Assembly: GCA_964513075.1 (NCBI GenBank)
Contig: CAZELR010000002.1
Location: forward strand, 62,001-126,000
Direction: 5' to 3'
DNA length: 64,000 nt
Source: DAOUBP01 sp964513075
GTDB lineage: Bacteria > Chloroflexota > Anaerolineae > CG2-30-64-16
Each line of letters opens with the position of its first letter. The first letter of the stretch is position 1. Under the pieces are notes generated by a model. The model did no database searches. It saw nothing but the letters and a program-made list of their open reading frames with translations, and was not told where the DNA came from. This document shows positions 33,160 through 41,361 of this stretch, in pieces. The position numbers and the translations under genes are program-made.

Positions 33160-34119
33160 TCATCCCCCGCGTGCCGCACGCCGCGCGGCGCGTTCATCGG
33201 CGGGCGTGGCTCCGCCCGCAGCGGGGGCGGTGGTTCCTGCTGCCGCGGCCGCAGCTTCGCGCGCCAGTTGGCGCTGGTAGCGCAGCCAACGCAGGCAGTC
33301 GGGATCGTGGCCCATCAACATGTCCGCGGCCAGCCACGCCTTCTTCAGCTCCGGCTTCAACGGGTTGGTGATCGCGCTCGACATGCCGGCCCCGATCAGC
33401 ATCGCCAGGAAGTTGACGTTGACCGCCTCGCGATCAGGCAGGCCGAAGGAGACGTTGCTGGCGCCGCAGGTGGTGTTGCAGCCCAGCTCCGCGCTGATGC
33501 GGCGGGATAGATCGAGCACGGCCTTGCCCGCGCCGTGGACCGCACCCACAGGCATCACCAGCGGATCGACCAGGATATCCTCGGGCGGAATGCCGTAGGT
33601 CGCGGCGCGTTGCACGATCTTCCTGGCCGCCGCGAAGCGCACGTCGGGGTCGTTGCTGATGCCGCTCTCGTCGTGGGAAATCGCGATCACGGCGCACTTA
33701 TATTCGGCAACCAGCGGCAAAACCTTCTCCAGGCGCTCGTCTTCGCCGGTCACCGAATTGATCAGCGGCTTGCCGCCCGCGGCCCGCAGCCCCGCCACCA
33801 GTGCGCCGACCACGGATGAATCGATCGAGAGCGGGACGTCGACCACCGACTGCACCGCCGCGATCGCTTGCACCATCACCTCGGGCTCCAGCTCATGCGC
33901 ATTGGCCACGCCGAGACCCGCATTGATATCCAACACCTGCGCGCCGGCCTGCACCTGCGCCAGGGCATCGGCCTTGACGCGGTCAAAGTTGCCGGCCAGC
34001 AGTTCCGCGGCCAACATCTTGCGGCCGGTCGGGTTGATGCGCTCGCCGATGACGACGAAGGGCAGCCCGGAACCCAGGACGGCCTCCACGCCGGTTTTGG
34101 AACGAAGAATTGTCTGCAT
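33160..34119 (-). CDS. Methyltetrahydrofolate:corrinoid methyltransferase (pterin-binding)
   Basis: 319 aa, TIM barrel of the DHPS/AcsE/MetH-folate type: VIGERINPTGR, AQVLDINAG, PLSIDSSV, PLINSVTGE and CGASNVSFGLPDR. Length and motifs fit a stand-alone MeTHF:corrinoid transferase rather than folate-synthesis FolP. The C-terminal 40 residues are an Ala/Arg-rich tail. GGAGACTCA precedes the ATG. It diverges from the RACo-like gene, 338 bp away, which is followed by the corrinoid protein and a homocysteine methyltransferase: all are parts of one methyl-transfer system. Confidence 0.88.
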   Translation of the reverse strand: MQTILRSKTGVEAVLGSGLPFVVIGERINPTGRKMLAAELLAGNFDRVKADALAQVQAGAQVLDINAGLGVANAHELEPEVMVQAIAAVQSVVDVPLSIDSSVVGALVAGLRAAGGKPLINSVTGEDERLEKVLPLVAEYKCAVIAISHDESGISNDPDVRFAAARKIVQRAATYGIPPEDILVDPLVMPVGAVHGAGKAVLDLSRRISAELGCNTTCGASNVSFGLPDREAVNVNFLAMLIGAGMSSAITNPLKPELKKAWLAADMLMGHDPDCLRWLRYQRQLAREAAAAAAGTTAPAAGGATPADERAARRAARGG

Positions 34120-34140
34120 TGAGTCTCCTAAACGATGTTG

Positions 34141-34230
34141 GACCTGTCAGGCTGAGTGCTTCACATAGTCATCCTGAGCAGGTTACCACCCAAAGTCAGT
34201 TGCGGCGAGACCCCAGTGAAGGATCCCGGC
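34141..34230. repeat. CATCCTGAGC repeat unit in the divergent intergenic region
   Basis: GTCATCCTGAGCAGGTTACC...CAGTGAAGGATCCCGGC belongs to the CTGAG repeat type. The rest of the 338-bp gap holds two promoters and the repeat at 34316-34368. Confidence 0.5.
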
Positions 34231-34237
34231 GGGTCCG

Positions 34238-34266
34238 ATTATAGTCCATGACCAAGTGCGAGACAA
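34238..34266 (-). promoter_or_regulatory. Promoter of the pterin methyltransferase gene
   Basis: Minus strand TTGTCT (34261-34266) and TATAAT (34238-34243), 17-bp spacer, about 119 bp before the ATG at 34119. Confidence 0.7.
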
Positions 34267-34315
34267 GTTGTGCGACCGGTCCGGGTTCGTTTGCCCAAAC
34301 GGCCCGCTCCCGGAT

Positions 34316-34368
34316 TCGAGGCCTCAGCCGGTCTTTCAGCCTGCACATAGAGACCGCCTGAAGGCTTG
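34316..34368. repeat. TTCGAGGCCTCAGCCGGTC repeat
   Basis: Left part matches the element at 24032-24095. The right part (GACCGCCTGAAGGCTTG) forms an imperfect inverted arm. Confidence 0.45.
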
Positions 34369-34401
34369 ATTGCGGCAACGCGCCCCATGTTCGGCGTCCG
34401 T

Positions 34402-34430
34402 TTGCCTAACCTCTGCGATTAGCGTACAAT
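34402..34430 (+). promoter_or_regulatory. Promoter of the RACo-corrinoid-methyltransferase operon
   Basis: TTGCCT (34402-34407) and TACAAT (34425-34430), 17-bp spacer, 28 bp before the likely TTG start. Confidence 0.75.
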
Positions 34431-34458
34431 CATTATATTATAGCAGCTAACTCCATCG

Positions 34459-36618
34459 TTGAGTAAACGGGTGAACATACCATTTGAGCTGAATCGCGTC
34501 CACCGCATCGTGTTCCAGCCTTCCGGTCGCCAGGGCGACGTGCCCGACGGCATGAACCTGTTGGACGCGGCCCGCGGCTTGGGGGTGGAGATCGAGTCGA
34601 TCTGCAACGGCCGGCAGACATGCGGCAAGTGCCAGGTGATGGTGGAGGCGGGGCATTTCCCCAAGCACGGCATCACCTCCGCGGCCGAGCACCTCGTCGC
34701 GATCGACAGCCGCGAGGCGCGCTATTTCGAGAAGCACCCAACTCTCCCTGGCCGCCGCCTGGCCTGCGCGTGCCGGGTGACCGGCGACCTGGTGATCTTC
34801 GTGCCCGAGGAGAGCCAGGCGCACAAGCAGGTGGTGCGCAAGGCCGCGGTCGAACGGGCCATCGAGGTCGATCCCGCGATTCGACTGGTCTACGTCGAAG
34901 TAGCTGCGCAGCCCACCCTGGAGCAGCAGCTCGGCGACTGGGATCGCATCGCGGCGGAGCTGGACGCCGGCTTCGGGCTCAAGGACGTGCGGTTAGATCC
35001 CTTCCTGTTGGGCGAGCTGCAGGCAGCCGTGCGCCAGGGCGACTGGAAGGTGACCGTCACGATCTGGCAGGGGCGGGAGGCGGTGCGCATCCGGCCCGGC
35101 TATTCCGAAGAGGCCTTCGGTCTGGCGGTGGACATCGGCACCACCAGCATCGCGCTGCACCTGTGCGATCTGCGCACGGGCGCAGTGCTGGCCACAGTCA
35201 GCCGGATGAACCCGCAGGTGGCGTACGGCGAAGACCTGATGAGCCGGGTCAGCTACTGCGATGACAACGGGGCTGCCGGGTTAGCGACATTGCACGGCGC
35301 TTTGGTCGATGCACTCAATGCGCTGGCCGCCCAAGCAGCTGCAGAGGCCGGCATCGGCACCTCGGCCATCACCGATATCGTGCTGGTGGGCAACAGCGTG
35401 ATGCACCACATCCTGCTGAACATCCCGCCGCACGAGCTGGGGCAGTCGCCCTTCGCGCCGGCCATCAGCGACGCGGTGGACATCAAGGCGCGGGACCTCG
35501 GGCTGATGCTGGCGCTCGGCGCACAGGCGCACATCCTGCCGCTGGAGGCCGGCCACGTGGGCGCGGATAACGTGGCCGTGATCCTGGCCGAGGAGCCGGA
35601 CCAGGCGCCAGAGGATGAGATCTGGCTTATCATCGACGTGGGGACCAACGGCGAGATCCTGTTGGGCAACCGCCGCCAGCTCTACTCCGCATCCAGTCCC
35701 ACCGGCCCGGCCTTCGAGGGTGCACAGATTCGGCACGGCATGCGCGCGGCCCCGGGCGCCATCGAGCGTGTGCGCATCGACCCCGAGACGCTGGACGTGC
35801 GGTTCAAGGTGATCGGGCGGGAGGCGTGGAGCGACGCGTGGGTGGGGGAGCGGGGGAGCGAGGGAGCGGGGGTGCAGGGGAGCGGAGGAGACGCACTACG
35901 CACCACGCACCACGCACTACGCTCTCAATCGAAAATCGCAAATCAAAAATCGCCAATCACCGCCTCCGGCATCTGCGGCTCCGGCATCATCGAGGCGGTG
36001 GCTGAGCTGTTCATGGCGGGGGTGCTGGCGCCGGATGGGCGGTTCGCACCGGAGATTCGCAGCCCGCGCTTGAGCTGGGAGGGCGCCAAGGCGGCTTTCG
36101 TGCTGGCCTGGCCCCACAAGAGCAGCACCGGCCGGCCCATCGTCATCACCAGCGACGATGTGCGCAACATCCAGCTCGGCAAGGCCGCGCTGTATGCGGG
36201 CGCACGGCTGTTGATGGAGCGCATAGGGGTGGCGCAAGTGGATCGGGTGCTGCTGGCTGGCGCGTTCGGCAGTTATATCGATCCGCGACACGCCATGGTC
36301 ATCGGCATGATCCCGGATTGCGACCTGGCCCGCGTGGCCGCGGTGGGCAACTCAGCCGGCGACGGCGCGCGCATCGCGCTGCTGAACCGGGGCGAGCGCG
36401 AGGAGGCCCGGCGGCTGGCGCGCTGGACCACCTACGTGGGCATCGCGCTGGAGCCGCGCTTTCAGGACGCATTCGTGGAAGCGATGCCGCTGCCGCACGC
36501 AGTTGAGAGTTTCCCGCACCTGGCGGAAGCGATGGAGGCCGCGGCCGGCTGGCGCCGAGCACGTGGCGTGTCCGATGTCGCGGTCGCTCGTAACCGCCGG
36601 CGCAGCGCGGCATCCTGA
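34459..36618 (+). CDS. RACo-like reductive activator of corrinoid proteins
   Basis: 719 aa. N-terminal [2Fe-2S] ferredoxin domain (C49, C55 and C58 in CNGRQTCGKC, with a further Cys in LACACRV), a linker, then an ASKHA-fold ATPase of the DUF4445 type (VDIGTTSIALHL, IIDVGTNGEILLG, ASGICGSGIIEAV, LLAGAFGSYID). Such proteins use ATP to return inactive Co(II) corrinoid to Co(I). The start is a TTG (34459) or the in-frame GTG at 34471; neither has a strong ribosome binding site. Between VRFKVIGREAW and TASGICGSG sits a 40-residue repeat-derived insert (35841-35960). Confidence 0.9.
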   Translation: MSKRVNIPFELNRVHRIVFQPSGRQGDVPDGMNLLDAARGLGVEIESICNGRQTCGKCQVMVEAGHFPKHGITSAAEHLVAIDSREARYFEKHPTLPGRRLACACRVTGDLVIFVPEESQAHKQVVRKAAVERAIEVDPAIRLVYVEVAAQPTLEQQLGDWDRIAAELDAGFGLKDVRLDPFLLGELQAAVRQGDWKVTVTIWQGREAVRIRPGYSEEAFGLAVDIGTTSIALHLCDLRTGAVLATVSRMNPQVAYGEDLMSRVSYCDDNGAAGLATLHGALVDALNALAAQAAAEAGIGTSAITDIVLVGNSVMHHILLNIPPHELGQSPFAPAISDAVDIKARDLGLMLALGAQAHILPLEAGHVGADNVAVILAEEPDQAPEDEIWLIIDVGTNGEILLGNRRQLYSASSPTGPAFEGAQIRHGMRAAPGAIERVRIDPETLDVRFKVIGREAWSDAWVGERGSEGAGVQGSGGDALRTTHHALRSQSKIANQKSPITASGICGSGIIEAVAELFMAGVLAPDGRFAPEIRSPRLSWEGAKAAFVLAWPHKSSTGRPIVITSDDVRNIQLGKAALYAGARLLMERIGVAQVDRVLLAGAFGSYIDPRHAMVIGMIPDCDLARVAAVGNSAGDGARIALLNRGEREEARRLARWTTYVGIALEPRFQDAFVEAMPLPHAVESFPHLAEAMEAAAGWRRARGVSDVAVARNRRRSAAS
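35841..35960. repeat. GGGAGCG, ACGCACT and AAATCGC arrays inside the RACo-like gene
   Basis: Three different short tandem arrays lie side by side: GGGGGAGCG-type, ACGCACT/ACGCACC heptamers (five copies), and AAATCGC/AAATCAA units. They are translated as GERGSEGAGVQGSGGD, ALRTTHHALRS and SKIANQKSPI just before a conserved ATPase motif, with the frame unbroken. Confidence 0.85.
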
Positions 36619-36715
36619 ATTGGAGAAGAAAATCAAGCATCCGTGTGCATCTGTGTTTATCCGTGTCCTATTAAGGTAAATCTGCGCCCCATGTGCGGGT
36701 CAGGAGCAAGGCATC

Positions 36716-37384
36716 ATGACAGACAACTTCGAAACGTTATCACCAGAACTGCGTGAGCACTATCAGAACATGCAGGACGACCTCTACGACGGGTTGACCG
36801 CGAACGTCGTGGAAGCCACCCGGCAGGTCATCGGGTGGGAGCGCCCCCCGGCCGAGATCCTGGCCTACGGCCTGGTGGCCGGCATGGACATCGTCGGCAA
36901 GGATTTCGGCGAAGGGATCCTCTTCGTGCCCGAGGTGCTGCGCGCGGCCAACGCGATGAAGGCGGCCATGGAGATCCTGCGGCCGCTGCTCACCGAGACC
37001 GGCGTGCCCAAGCTTGGCACCGCGGTGATCGGCACGGTCAAGGGGGATATCCACGACATCGGCAAGAACCTGGTGGGCATGATGTGGGAAGGCGCAGGTT
37101 TCGAGGTGCACAACCTGGGCATCAACGTGGACGCGGATAAGTTTATCGCGGCCATCAAGGAGCACAACGCCAACCTGCTCGGCATGTCAGCGCTGCTGAC
37201 CACCACCATGCCCTACATGCTCACTGTCATCAAGCGGTTGAAGGAAGAGGGCTTGCGGGACCAGGTCAAGGTGCTGGTGGGCGGCGCGCCCCTCAACGCC
37301 GCGTTTGCCGAAGACATCGAGGCCGACGCCTACTGCAAGGACGCGGCTGAAGCGGTCGCAGTGGCGAAGGCGATGGTTAAGTAG
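36716..37384 (+). CDS. Corrinoid (B12-binding) methyl-carrier protein
   Basis: 222 aa. N-terminal helical cap domain (residues about 10-95) and Rossmann-like B12 domain with the base-off/His-on motif GDIHDIGKNLV; His113 is the cobalt ligand. The later GMSALLTTTMPYM and VLVGGAPLN motifs are also typical. It carries the methyl group between the folate and homocysteine enzymes. GGAGCAAGG stands before the ATG; about 100 bp downstream of the RACo-like gene. Confidence 0.93.
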   Translation: MTDNFETLSPELREHYQNMQDDLYDGLTANVVEATRQVIGWERPPAEILAYGLVAGMDIVGKDFGEGILFVPEVLRAANAMKAAMEILRPLLTETGVPKLGTAVIGTVKGDIHDIGKNLVGMMWEGAGFEVHNLGINVDADKFIAAIKEHNANLLGMSALLTTTMPYMLTVIKRLKEEGLRDQVKVLVGGAPLNAAFAEDIEADAYCKDAAEAVAVAKAMVK

Positions 37385-37457
37385 TGCGGTAGTGCGATAG
37401 TGCGGTAGTGTGGCGACCTGCGGGTCGTTGCGTAGTGCGTGGTGCGTGGTGCGTGAT
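37383..37457. repeat. GTGCGGTA octamers and GTGGTGC heptamers (intergenic)
   Basis: GTGCGGTA/GTGCGATA octamers, then GTAGTGC/GTGGTGC heptamers directly after the corrinoid gene stop. The remaining 130 bp to the next gene hold nothing recognisable except its GGGGAGGAAC ribosome binding site. Confidence 0.7.
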
Positions 37458-37593
37458 ATAACGACGAATCTTGAAGATTTATCGAATGTACGGAACGGAT
37501 TCGTTTAATCCCGGTGATTCGTTGTACTATTCTTCGCACCTCTGCCTCCTGACCACTTACCACTGACGACTGAGAGTATTTGGGGAGGAACTC

Positions 37594-38484
37594 ATGGACA
37601 AGCTGATTGAATTTTTGAGCGAGCGGCCGTTCGTTCTGGGCGACGGGGCGATGGGGACGATGCTGCACGCCGCGGGGATGGGTGCTGGGGGCGCGCCGGA
37701 GGAATGGAACATCTCCCGGCCGTGGGTGATCCGGGGCATCTACCAGGCTTATGTGGATGCGGGCAGCCAGGTGATTACCACGAATACTTTCGGCGGTACG
37801 AGCTGCCGCTTGAGCCGCGAGAACCTGACGGAGCGCATGCATGAGCTGAACGTCGCGGGGGCCAGGCTGGCGCGCGAGGTAGCTGACGCGGCCGGCCGGC
37901 CGGTGCTGGTGGCCGGCGACATGGGTCCCACCGGCGAGATCCTCGCGCCACTGGGAACGCTCCAGCCGGCCGACGCGCAGATCGCGTTTGCCGAGCAGGC
38001 CGCCGCGCTGGCCGAGGGCGGCGCGGACTTCATCCTGATCGAGACCATGAGTGCGCTGGAAGAGGTGGAGGCCGCGGTGCTGGGCGCACGCGCCACCGGC
38101 CTGCCCGTGGCGGCTACCATGACCTTCGACACCCACTTCCGCACCATGATGGGCGTGAAGCCGGTCCAGGCGGTGAAGGCGCTCTATGACATGGGCGTGC
38201 GCGTCCTCGGCGCCAACTGCGGCAACGGCCCCGCTGAGGTCGAGCGAATCATCTCCGAGATGGTCGCGGTCAAGCCTGCCGACCTGTTTCTGATCGCCCA
38301 ATCCAACGCGGGCTTGCCCAAGTATGACACCGCCACCAAAGCCATCCATTACGACGGCACGCCCGAGGTAATGGCCGAGTACGCGCTGAAGATGAAGGCG
38401 CTTGGGATCAGCTACATCGGTGCGTGCTGCGGCTCGACGCCGGCACATATCGCGGCGATGAAGCTTGCGCTGGAGCAAGGGTGA
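37594..38484 (+). CDS. Homocysteine S-methyltransferase-like enzyme (zinc)
   Basis: 296 aa, TIM barrel equal to the first module of MetH. N-terminal LGDGAMGTMLHAAGM and TNTFGGTSCRL; zinc ligands Cys209 (GANCGNG) and Cys278/Cys279 (GACCGS). With the corrinoid protein, pterin methyltransferase and RACo-like ATPase it completes a split cobalamin methionine synthase; alternatively the substrate is another thiol or a methylated amine. Ribosome binding site GGGAGG. Confidence 0.9.
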   Translation: MDKLIEFLSERPFVLGDGAMGTMLHAAGMGAGGAPEEWNISRPWVIRGIYQAYVDAGSQVITTNTFGGTSCRLSRENLTERMHELNVAGARLAREVADAAGRPVLVAGDMGPTGEILAPLGTLQPADAQIAFAEQAAALAEGGADFILIETMSALEEVEAAVLGARATGLPVAATMTFDTHFRTMMGVKPVQAVKALYDMGVRVLGANCGNGPAEVERIISEMVAVKPADLFLIAQSNAGLPKYDTATKAIHYDGTPEVMAEYALKMKALGISYIGACCGSTPAHIAAMKLALEQG

Positions 38485-38516
38485 AAGGGAGCAGGGGAGC
38501 AGGGGAGCACTCTATG
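38484..38516. repeat. GGGAGCAG octamers
   Basis: GGGAGCAGGGGAGCAGGGGAGC follows the methyltransferase stop at once. The complementary version (GCTCCCTT/GCTCCCCT) is at 38962-39060, on the other side of the pseudogene. Confidence 0.65.
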
Positions 38517-38533
38517 CCTGCTCCTTGCTCGTG

Positions 38534-38963
38534 TTACGCTTGACCCGATCTCTGATGCGACCCTCTTCGCTGACCTCCCGAACCGTGCAGTAGCCAGGGC
38601 GCCGGGTCATTGATCATGTTGACCAGTTTGCCCAGGATGTTGTCGTAGGTGCGATAGAGCTCGCGGCCTGTGTCCGCTCCAGGTACTTGCAGGCGACGGC
38701 AAACTCAATCCATGTTTGGGTCTCGGCGGCCTCGCCCTCAGCGTCGTTCAGCTTAGCAACAAACGCACCTTCATAGCGGCGCTTCCGCCCCCCTCCGCGA
38801 TGTTCGCGCAGACCGAACGCGAGGCGCGTCGGATCTGGTCGGTCAACGAGTACGTCTCTTCTTTGGGAAAGTGCTTGGTCAACTCGAAAATCCGCATCGC
38901 CGCGTCGAACGCCAGCTTGTATACCTCCAGATCATGATGACTCACAATTGCCTTGTGCTCCAT
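38534..38963 (-). pseudogene. Four-helix-bundle (23S rRNA intervening-sequence type) protein, frameshifted
   Basis: It starts MEHKAIVSHHDLEVYK and continues through SLTDQIRRASRSVCANIAEG. The expected RKRRYEGAFVAKLNDAEGEAAE continues in another frame after a run of six Gs near 38788. A second shift near 38665 is needed to read ALSHLRQHPGQTGQHDQ-like DNA as the family ending (LVNMINDPAPWLL), which closes at a TAA at 38534. Two frameshifts make it a recent pseudogene. Confidence 0.75.
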
Positions 38964-39060
38964 CTTTCCCCATCCCCCTTTCTCCCCTGCACCCCTGCAC
39001 CCTTTCACCCCCGCTCCCCCGCTCCCTTGCTCCCTTGCTCCCCTGCTCCCTTTCACCCCC
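38962..39060. repeat. CTCCCCTGCACCC/GCTCCCTT arrays
   Basis: Octamer arrays (CTGCACCC, CGCTCCCC, TTGCTCCC) lie between the pseudogene start and the stop of the next gene. They may serve as the end of the 39053-40768 transcript. Confidence 0.65.
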
Positions 39061-40768
39061 GCCCCACCCGCGCCACCTCATTCTCCAAAATCCGCCGCAT
39101 GATCGCCACGCTGCACGCGTACGTCGCGTCCACTCCGAAATAGCTCAGGCTCTTGCTCAGCAGGCTCTGCCGGCGGCTGTACGGGGTGTCTGACGCGTAG
39201 TGCAGCAGGCCGATGTCGTAGGGCGCGTTGATGAACAGGTTGACGATTTCGTTCACCGGGTAGCGCTGCGGGTAGATGTCCTCGTAGATCGCGCTCAAGT
39301 AGGGGCCCGACTCCATCTCCAGGTCAGTGTACCCCTCTTTGTAGAAGACGCTCATGAAGTCGCGGTTCTGCAGGAAGGTGCCGCGCACGGTGACGGCCTT
39401 CTGGTTGTCGAAGACGGTGCCGTGCAGCAGGTGGGGGGCCACGTGCTGGGCCAGGAAGCAGTTCTTGAACAGGAAGGTGTTGCGCGAGTGTTCGTCGTAG
39501 ACCACGTTAGGGATCATCACGTCGCCCACGCGGCCGTTGAGGGTGGCGGCCTTGCCCATGATGTAGACCCCCAGCAGTTTCGTCGCGCTGGTGGCGATCT
39601 GCGACAGCAGGTGGTATGCGGCGAAGCCCAGCGGATAGTCCACGTTGACGATCAGCGCGCGGCTCTCGGCCAGCGCCTCCAGGCCGGGCATGGCCAGCCG
39701 CGGATCGAAGCGGGCCGGGTCCAGCTCGCGCACCTCGATCACTTGCGCCCTGATGTCCAGCGCGTGCGGCTCGTCGAAGCGGTGGATGCCCGCGGCGGCC
39801 TCGGCTGCGGCCCAGGCGCGCAGGTTCGCCTCATCCTGCTTGAGATAGGCGCGTTGGACATAGTACAGGAAGTTGGCCTGCGCGCCCAAGTCGCCACTTG
39901 TAGCCAGCGTTTGCCACTCCTGCGCCAGTCCTTCCGGGTTCTTCTCCAGGGCGAACGCCGCCAACGCCTCCTGATGGTTGACCGCGTAGCCGGAAAGCAG
40001 GTTGGCCAGGCTGTGCGGGTTGCTGGAGACGAAATAGAGCGGCCGGAACTCCAGGTAGCTGGCGTCGGCCGCGCGCTCCAGGTCATCCCACCAGTCCTCC
40101 GCTGCCTTGCGGTAATCGTTGAACCCCTGGGCCAGCGACGTGATGCGGATATCGATCTCGCGGGCAGCCACCGCGGCCAGCTTGCCGTCCCAGTCAGCCC
40201 GCCACACCCCCAGCAGGCGTTCCAGGTCTTCCGGGCTGACCCCTAGCACTTCGCCCAGCGCCTGCGGGACCTCGCTCGCGCGCACGATGCCGGCCGCCAG
40301 GTCATGGCCCAACTGCGTGTTGGCCAGCCGCCGGTGCAGCTTGTTCCACTCGATTTGGTACGCGACGAGGCAGGGCAGCAGGTCGTCGATGTCGGAGACG
40401 CTGGAGACGAACGCAGCGATGGTGTCTGCGCCGTCGAACAACATGGGCCGGCGCCGCGCCGCCGCATCCACCCGCAGCCAGTGCGCCACATCGCCCAGCC
40501 CGCCGCGCATGAACACCTCCTCCGACTGGCCCAACACCACGCGCCGCGCCCGGTCGATGCAGTCCGGCAGGCGGAGCGCGGCGTACAGGAACGCGGACGC
40601 GTCGAAGTCCAGCGACTCCGCGCCCAGGTGCAGGCTGGAGCGCATCCCCTCGTGGGTCTCCTCCAGCGAGCGGACGCGGATGTCGCCCGAGCTGCGCAGC
40701 AGCGAGTAGTAGGTGCGAATGTAGAGCTCGATCCCTTCGCTGGTAGTGGCGGGGACGGTGCGAATCAT
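39053..40768 (-). CDS. Conserved protein with a nucleosidase/phosphorylase-like C-terminal region (571 aa)
   Basis: The start is the ATG at 40768 with GGGAGG 4 bp upstream and a TATAAT at 40800-40805. The N-terminal 350 residues are mainly helical with many Trp/Arg (HLGAESLDFDASAFLY, QIEWNKLHRRLAN) and resemble nothing I can name. The C-terminal 220 residues recall the nucleoside phosphorylase/AMP nucleosidase fold: GKAATLNGRVGDVMIPNVVYD, GTVFDNQKAVTVRGTFLQ and TDLEMESGPYL, with the acidic EME-like motif. A purine or nucleotide glycosidase activity is possible but not shown. No partner gene adjoins it. Confidence 0.65.
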   Translation of the reverse strand: MIRTVPATTSEGIELYIRTYYSLLRSSGDIRVRSLEETHEGMRSSLHLGAESLDFDASAFLYAALRLPDCIDRARRVVLGQSEEVFMRGGLGDVAHWLRVDAAARRRPMLFDGADTIAAFVSSVSDIDDLLPCLVAYQIEWNKLHRRLANTQLGHDLAAGIVRASEVPQALGEVLGVSPEDLERLLGVWRADWDGKLAAVAAREIDIRITSLAQGFNDYRKAAEDWWDDLERAADASYLEFRPLYFVSSNPHSLANLLSGYAVNHQEALAAFALEKNPEGLAQEWQTLATSGDLGAQANFLYYVQRAYLKQDEANLRAWAAAEAAAGIHRFDEPHALDIRAQVIEVRELDPARFDPRLAMPGLEALAESRALIVNVDYPLGFAAYHLLSQIATSATKLLGVYIMGKAATLNGRVGDVMIPNVVYDEHSRNTFLFKNCFLAQHVAPHLLHGTVFDNQKAVTVRGTFLQNRDFMSVFYKEGYTDLEMESGPYLSAIYEDIYPQRYPVNEIVNLFINAPYDIGLLHYASDTPYSRRQSLLSKSLSYFGVDATYACSVAIMRRILENEVARVGRG

Positions 40769-40839
40769 GGGGCCTCCCATCGGATTGTTCTTATGGGGTA
40801 TTATACTGCCGAGTGGCGCGATGTGCGATTTTTGGCCCA

Positions 40840-40890
40840 GGGTTGCCAACTTTAGCCCAGGGTTGCCAACTTTCCGAAAGTTGGCAACCC
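40840..40890. repeat. GGGTTGCCAACTTT hairpin with an extra left arm
   Basis: Perfect 14-bp stem (40860-40873 with 40877-40890) around a 3-nt loop. An additional direct copy of the left arm lies at 40840-40853. Confidence 0.75.
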
Positions 40891-40901
40891 TACCCTCTAA
40901 G

Positions 40902-41139
40902 CTATCGCAGCACCAGCGGCAGATACAGTTCCTTTCCCGGCAGATAGCGCAGGATGCCGTGCTCAGAATGTTGTGACAGCCATCGGGGCTGCCCGCGTCC
41001 CAGCAAAACCAGCGATTCGGGCCCGGTCCCGCGCCCCCTCTGGCCCCGCGCCGCGCGCCGGCGCGCAGGGTCCCCCCAGCACCGCGGCGGCCAGCAGCAG
41101 GACAACTCCGCGACGCAGAGGACTGAAATGACGCTGCAT
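40902..41139 (-). pseudogene. Small secreted-protein gene, probably frameshifted
   Basis: A strong AGGAGG (41145-41150) precedes an ATG at 41139 that opens with a signal-peptide-like sequence (LRRGVVLLLAAAVLGG). That frame closes after 58 codons (40963). Another frame continues with protein-like sequence (PESLVLLGRGQPRWLSQHSE, then GKELYLPLVLR) to a stop at 40902. One frameshift would join them. No family recognised. Confidence 0.45.
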
Positions 41140-41204
41140 GGTGTCCTCCTGGACGATGGGTATACCGGTCAGTGGTCTGGGGAATTGCCGGATAACAGCG
41201 GGTG

Positions 41205-41332
41205 GCAAGATAGGCAAGGTAGAGATACTTAAGTATAAAGTAACCTTATCTTGCCTACCTTGCCTATCTTGCTTTCCATGTGGGCAAGATAGGCAAGATA
41301 GGCAAGGTGGGGTTAGGCAAGATGGGGCAGGC
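41205..41332. repeat. Nonamer GGCAAGATA arrays in inverted arrangement
   Basis: GGCAAGATAGGCAAGG units at both sides and the complementary CTTGCCTAC/CTTGCCTAT units in between form a large stem-loop. The 512-bp gap 40850-41361 holds this array, the hairpin and the small pseudogene; nothing else is visible. Confidence 0.7.
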
Positions 41333-41361
41333 TACAACCTCCGACTTTTGGGTTTCCTGGC

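Noticed and set aside
34120..34458. Cobalamin riboswitch upstream of the corrinoid genes
   Set aside because: I looked for the B12-box pattern and a long structured leader. The gap holds two compact promoters and repeat DNA, and the RACo start lies only 28 bp from its -10 box.
35841..35960. Frameshift or pseudogene in the RACo-like gene
   Set aside because: The repeat-rich stretch looks damaged, but the reading frame continues unbroken into conserved ASKHA motifs, as with the other inserts.
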